Below are positions 58,941-64,000 of a stretch of 64,000 nt of DNA, in pieces (positions within the stretch are counted from its first letter, which is position 1; each line of letters opens with the position of its first letter). The stretch covers positions 9,505,100 to 9,569,099 of the forward strand of contig JAQFVV010000022.1 of NCBI GenBank assembly GCA_028023455.1, written 5' to 3'. The translations under genes were made by a program, and so were the position numbers. The notes beneath the pieces are model-generated. The model had not been told where the DNA came from, made no database searches, and saw only the letters and a program-made list of their open reading frames with translations. Source of the DNA: Epiperipatus broadwayi (lineage: Eukaryota; Onychophora; Udeonychophora; Euonychophora; Peripatidae).

Positions 58941-61900
58941 AAAAAAAAAAAATTTAGTGCTATTTAAAATAAAAATTTACCTTTTGGAAGTTTTTATTTT
59001 ATTTAATATGAATATTTTATTTGTTGTAAATATATACATTATATCCATATCTAAAAAGTATTATTTAAAATATATAAACATTTAAATTATATTGAAGCTT
59101 CCATGTATTAAATTAAAATAATGTTAATATTTATATCTTGGGTCTGATAAAAAATTTAATATATATCTACCCAAATATATTATAATGGGATGGGGGTTAA
59201 TGAAATAAGGTGAACTTGGAGTGATGGCATGGTAACATCATCAACCATAAGACACAAAAATAATTTAAAATTAAATATTAATAATGAGATATAAAGTAAT
59301 GAGCAACATCCAAAAATATATAAGCAATTATTATATTTAAGAGATATATGAAGAGAGTATGAGATCATAAAATCAATGAGAGATTATTGAGAGAGATCAG
59401 CCAGCTACTTCTCAGGGCAACTAAAAATATAATTAAACATCAACCAACATTATAATAAGTAAAAGGAAGCAATACTCAAAATAAATAATTCATCATCATG
59501 AATGATCAATCATAAAATACATCAATACAATAAATCAACAGTCAATCTTGTGACTGGATTTGAAATGGGTCCTCTGTAGACTATTTATCTCTGTTGAACT
59601 ATTGTCAGTTTGAGGCAATTATTTAACCATTAATTTTGAAGCACAAATTAAGTGCTTATTCATTAGAATACATAATAATAAAGAATCAGAAAAACAATAA
59701 TGCTGGGATATTGAAACATGCTGATCATCATCAATACTCTGGCCACTTAGTAATAATGTGTGGTCATCTATAAACTTAATTTCTAATAAGACTAAACTAA
59801 AATAAAATGTAATGCATGGGCTTTAAAGTATTCTCTTTTTGTGCCAAACAAGATTATCATTGATCATTTCTGAATGCCCAAAAGCACTAATATACACCCC
59901 CATTTATATCTCAGCCATTATTGCACAAATCTAGCTCAGGAGAACATAAGCTCTATTACTGTATATGACCAAGAGATGATGAAAACAGATATTCTAAAAA
60001 TATTTAGAACCACTGGAATAATTTTCATAATTGAACACAAGTTTATTAACAATAAAAATTTAAAAAATGACATTAAGGTCTAGAATAAGGCTATGCATAT
60101 CAACTAAGCCATATGATTTTGATTAACATACAATAATAAAAAATATCACATTGTGATTAACATATATGTTTCATATAGGTTTATTTAAAACCCAATCAGC
60201 ACATGTTTAAATTTATCAAAATAATAAAATTATTAAAAATATATTTCATAATTAATTCCATATGAAAACTATACATAAAATTTACACATACTTATGTATC
60301 TATGAAGATATAGATGATGTGAATTAATATTATTAATTAGTCTTTTTTTCAGCCAATAAATGTATTTTCTTTTTCCTTTTTTAAAAAAATAAAGTCAATT
60401 TTTTTGATAGGTATTACATCTTGAAATTAATCTAAAAAGATTTTTGGAGTCCTGTTTTTTTTCCTTTAAAATAAATTGTCTATGAATCAATCATTACTTT
60501 TAGATGTTAATTCAATTCAAGCAAAATAATTTACTTATATTTTAAAATATATAGATTTTTAAATATCATTTTTACCAAAGAAATTATTTAAAATTTCATT
60601 TTCATTATATATAATGCTATTCGCTATTCTATATACATTTATTTGTGCTTCTCTTGGTTTTGGTGAAATATTCCAGGATTGATATAATTACAAAGTTATA
60701 ATTCAGATAAAATGTTGGCATTCAATCAGTTCCCTTGTGGCTTCCAGCCAGCAAACTGTTTTGTCCAAATTTAAGGCTATGAATTTCACTACAAAGTAGT
60801 TGGTCATTTTCTTCCATGTGAATTCAAACTCCACTATTGAACCAATAGACTGCTGCTGGATTTCCTGTTTTGACTTCAGCTACATCTCATGGGAGCTCTG
60901 TGTAAATCTGCCAGCCATTCCTGGCCAACTAAAACCAACTGTTGCAAACTTCAATAAGCTACAACAAAATATAACCAACTTGCAGCTGGCCAATTTGGCC
61001 ATTAGTTTTTAAAAATTTAAACCAGACTGTTCAAAAACTAGAAGCCAAATTAAACTGACATTTCTTTATCAGATCTTTTATAGAATCATCTGAGGTGATA
61101 AAAACACATTGCAGGCTGTTTTCAATCTGTCATTTTTAATTTTGAGGTAATAAAAACATAGTAACTGATGTCTAATATTTATCTTGATTAAAATTGATTT
61201 TAGTCTTTTTAAATCACTTTTAATTATAAGCTAATTTTGAAAGCAACTCTGAAATTTTACCAAAGGTGTGATCTACATGTTTTTACTTTAATCCTTTGGA
61301 ATTTTTAATCTACAAAGATTTTTAAAAATAGATATAAGCATTAATTAAAAAATAGATATTTTATAGAAGTTTTAATTAAAAAATTTCAAGCATAAATCCT
61401 GCTTGTTTTTAAATTTTAAAAGCAGAATATTATTTATTTAGACCTTTTTAAAAAAATATATATTTCATAATAAAAATTCTGTATTAATTTCAGTGTTATT
61501 TAACTCTTTATTTATTTCAAGTGAAATGTAAAAAATATCTACAAAAATTTATCTCTATGTTTATTCCTACTTTTCCTTTACTTTGTATATATATATGCAC
61601 ACACACAACTATATTGCTGTGTGCCATGTAATCCAGATGATTACAACATATAAAATAATAAGTCAAATCGAAATAAAATCAAATGATGCAATTCACTAAA
61701 AATCCTGATATAAATTTCTTTTATCAGGTCACCACTAGGGAAAAACACCTTTTTGTTAAAAATCTCACAGAAACAGAGCATATCTATAATAAAAAATATA
61801 ATTTTCTGAAAAATATTAATATTCATATTTAACAATATATTTGCTCTTTTCCAATTAAATATATGTTCAAGAAAAAATTGCATTTTATGAAATACGTATC

Positions 61901-62639
61901 TAATGCAGGAATAATGAAGCTTAATTTTGAAAGTAATCTTATAGTTTTTATTAAAATATATAAATGTAATAACATAATTTTTTTTTGAAATTTCTTTAAA
62001 TTAAATATTATTCTAGCATCTTTATGCAGATGATGGAAGTGATGGGTTAATGTAAGCATTAGATATTCAATAACAGTTGGGAAAAGCTTAAGATATTTGA
62101 ATTGTTCAGCTTTTTTTTGTCTTCATGAAAATAATAATTTGAAAGCATTGATAATAGATTTTGTTATTTCATTCTTTCAATCTTTCTTTGCTTTGACAAT
62201 AAATAAGCTGATTCAGAAGTAGAACTTAGACATAAATATCTACTCTAACAAGTTATGCAAAATATCAAAAGTGACAATTTTATGTACACATAAATGTGAT
62301 TGGTATGATTCTTTTCTAATTTTATTCAACTTCAATGCAATATGATTGGAATTGCAAATATGCCTTTATATATATATTGTAACAGGCACATTTGCCATTA
62401 CATTATTTTTTTAAAAAAATTAGACATGAAAAATAAAAGTTCGCAAATAAAAACTTATTTTTTAAGAATTAAAAATTGAAAGTTAAAAATCATCTAAACT
62501 CTAATATATAAAATTGCACAGATGAAAAAATTATTAAAAGAAAACTTTATTAAAAAAAATAAAAAGTTTTAAAACTAAATATTAAGATTTAAAGATAAAA
62601 AGAATGTACAATAAATTAATTAATGCTTTTGTAAAATGG
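58941..62639. other. AT-rich non-coding DNA
   Basis: No gene recognised. A patch at 60690-61060 is richer in G and C, with GCTGGCCAATTTGGCC, but has no repeat partner or protein similarity that I can see. A CA/TA run lies near 61587-61607. Confidence 0.4.
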
Positions 62640-63130
62640 AAATGATTATTTTAATTAGTTAAAAATAAGCTAGCCCTTGGGCATTGCAAAATGTATAAGT
62701 AAAGGTCAGATAGGAGAGAAAAAAACAATAGAAACTAATAGCCAATAAAAGAAATCCCTCAGGAAACGGACCTCAATGAAAAGACCATTACCATCATCAT
62801 GACGTAATATCCATTCAATCCAAAATTCTAATATAAAAAAAAAGTTTGGAAATATATTTTAGTGAAGAAAGAGCTAGGAGAGAAAAAGAGATGTGAAAGA
62901 GATGTGCTATATGTTTTGGTGCAGGGAGAATTGAAGGAGAAGGGATTGGAAAGATGCACTTCCAATTTCTTCAGTTAATTATAAAGAAAGGAAATGACAT
63001 CGTCTTCCTATATCGTGTACTCCAGGACACCAAGATCTAGCAATAAAATACCAGCCACAATAAAGGACCTCATGGGAATTAACACCTTACAAGTTGTAAG
63101 CAAATAGAAAGCATGGACTTTTCTTTTAAA
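62640..63130. promoter_or_regulatory. Candidate conserved non-coding element
   Basis: Less AT-rich, non-repetitive sequence with CpG words (GACGTAATATCC, CATCGTC) and CCAATAAAAG. It shares GAAACGGACCTC (62763-62774) with 39066-39077. Its position upstream of the possible exon at 63707 is suggestive only. Confidence 0.2.
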
Positions 63131-63706
63131 CCGTAAGAACTTTATTAGCTTTAACTATAATTCTAAAACTCCAGTATTTGAAAGGAATAAGAACCTTAAT
63201 TCTAAAACTTGTTCCCTATTTAATAGAAATAGAATCCTATCTGACCAATGTAAATTATTATTAATAATTAATTTTATTTGATGTATTTTTTTTTTAAATC
63301 ATTTCCAATTTTTTTTGTGTGTGTTCTTTTAAGTTTTATTATGATTTTTGTTTTTTCGTTAAACTAAACTTAATAAATGCTAAATTTAAGTCGGGCATGA
63401 ATGGCTGCATAGATTTGTAAAGTTATATTATGGGAGGGTAAATCTTAGGTTATTTGTTTCGTAGTTAGATTGGGTCAATGGATTGGATATATTGGTGTAA
63501 TGAGTAAATGTATCATGAGATTCGCTATGTGCAGGATCCTATTATACGCTGCACTTGGGCAAAATAAGTCCCATATCTCAATGACCATCAGAAGCAGATG
63601 GTATTCCCTGCTCCTTGGATCACCCCTCTTTATCCTATGGAATGGGATAGTAAGATGGAAAACACAGTCCCTTCCTATGGAATTTTTTTTTTGTTTTTCT
63701 CACCAG

Positions 63707-63841
63707 ACAGATGTAGTATTCCTGTACTGGATGAGAGTCAATGTCTTCTATAACCATGCTGTTCAGATGTACATTCCTGACAGTATGGTATTTGTGCTGT
63801 CGTATTCATGCTGCATTGAATACATCGATGTATCAGATAAT
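63707..63841 (+). CDS. Possible exon piece: Cys-loop ligand-gated channel TM1-like, tentative
   Basis: The last ~45 codons of an open frame that starts upstream at 63470 contain NVFYNHAVQMYIP followed by a hydrophobic run with VLS (residues about 99-112 of the frame). This resembles the start of the first transmembrane segment in GABA, glycine and glutamate-gated chloride channel subunits, whose consensus is YYLIQMYIP followed by a Val/Ile-rich VLSW segment. A splice-acceptor-like tract, 21 pyrimidine-rich bases and CACCAG, ends at 63706, right where an exon could begin. Against this: the conserved Trp and the Pro-Ala-Arg after TM1 are absent and a stop follows at once, so it may be a decayed copy or coincidence. 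No other exons of such a gene are visible in the window. The upstream part of the frame (63470-63706) is not similar to anything I know. Confidence 0.28.
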
Positions 63842-64000
63842 TGATGTTGGTTTGACTGCGAACTTTTGGCCTAAGGTTAAATAAGGGATAGAATATTTTC
63901 TTTTCAAATGCAATCTATGTAGTCTATTCATACTCAACACTTTAATAAAATATTAAATTCATCTGTGCGAACTTCAAAAATAAAAGTTAAAAATGTAAAT
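63842..64000. other. Non-coding DNA at window end
   Basis: A possible donor-like AAG/GTTAAA occurs at about 63874-63881. Nothing else recognised. Confidence 0.3.

Overview
The window looks like nuclear DNA of an AT-rich invertebrate animal; the phylum cannot be fixed from sequence alone. Bases are mostly A and T, CpG is scarce outside a few patches, no long open reading frames occur, and the DNA is crowded with degraded mobile elements: tRNA-derived SINEs, non-LTR (RTE-like and a second LINE type) remnants, hAT DNA elements, many foldback/MITE-like inverted repeats, and long tetranucleotide and trinucleotide microsatellites. I find no intact protein-coding gene. Nearly all open frames are chance frames in AT-rich DNA, microsatellite translations, or antisense readings of repeats. 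The region is best read as intergenic or intronic. One possible exon piece sits at the right end (63707-63841), behind a good splice-acceptor-like tract, and reads like transmembrane segment 1 of a Cys-loop ligand-gated channel.

Layout. 0.6-0.9 kb: (TAGA/CAGA)n array. 1.3-10.7 kb: foldback elements, a non-autonomous hAT with a perfect 8-bp target duplication that still carries a piece of transposase (5046-5541), two tRNA-derived SINEs and a fragment of the hammerhead family. 15.4-16.1 kb: degenerate tandem repeats of roughly 190 bp. 16.9-17.8 kb: RTE-like LINE 3' part on the minus strand. 24.7-25.6 and 33.6-35.4 kb: two copies of a second LINE. 31.2 kb: second hAT with its own perfect 8-bp duplication. 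36.4-37.4 kb: purine tract, SINE, (TTA/TTG)n array and the best-defined hammerhead-family element. 42.3-43.8 kb: complex foldback with one open copy of a repeated 90-codon frame. 45.8-48.3 and 54.9-58.9 kb: foldback elements, palindromic hammerhead-family copies and an informative nested insertion.

The strongest discovery is a small dispersed element family (about 160-510 bp, copies near 7.0, 37.2, 47.1, 48.0, 54.9 and 57.0 kb) that carries a type I hammerhead self-cleaving ribozyme motif with a very short helix III. Four copies have 13-15-bp target-site duplications, two are palindromic head-to-head dimers, and one has an inverted end and an unoccupied paralogous target site 3.7 kb away. This fits a non-autonomous retroelement of the Penelope/retrozyme kind. 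The ribozyme identity rests on base pairing read by eye.
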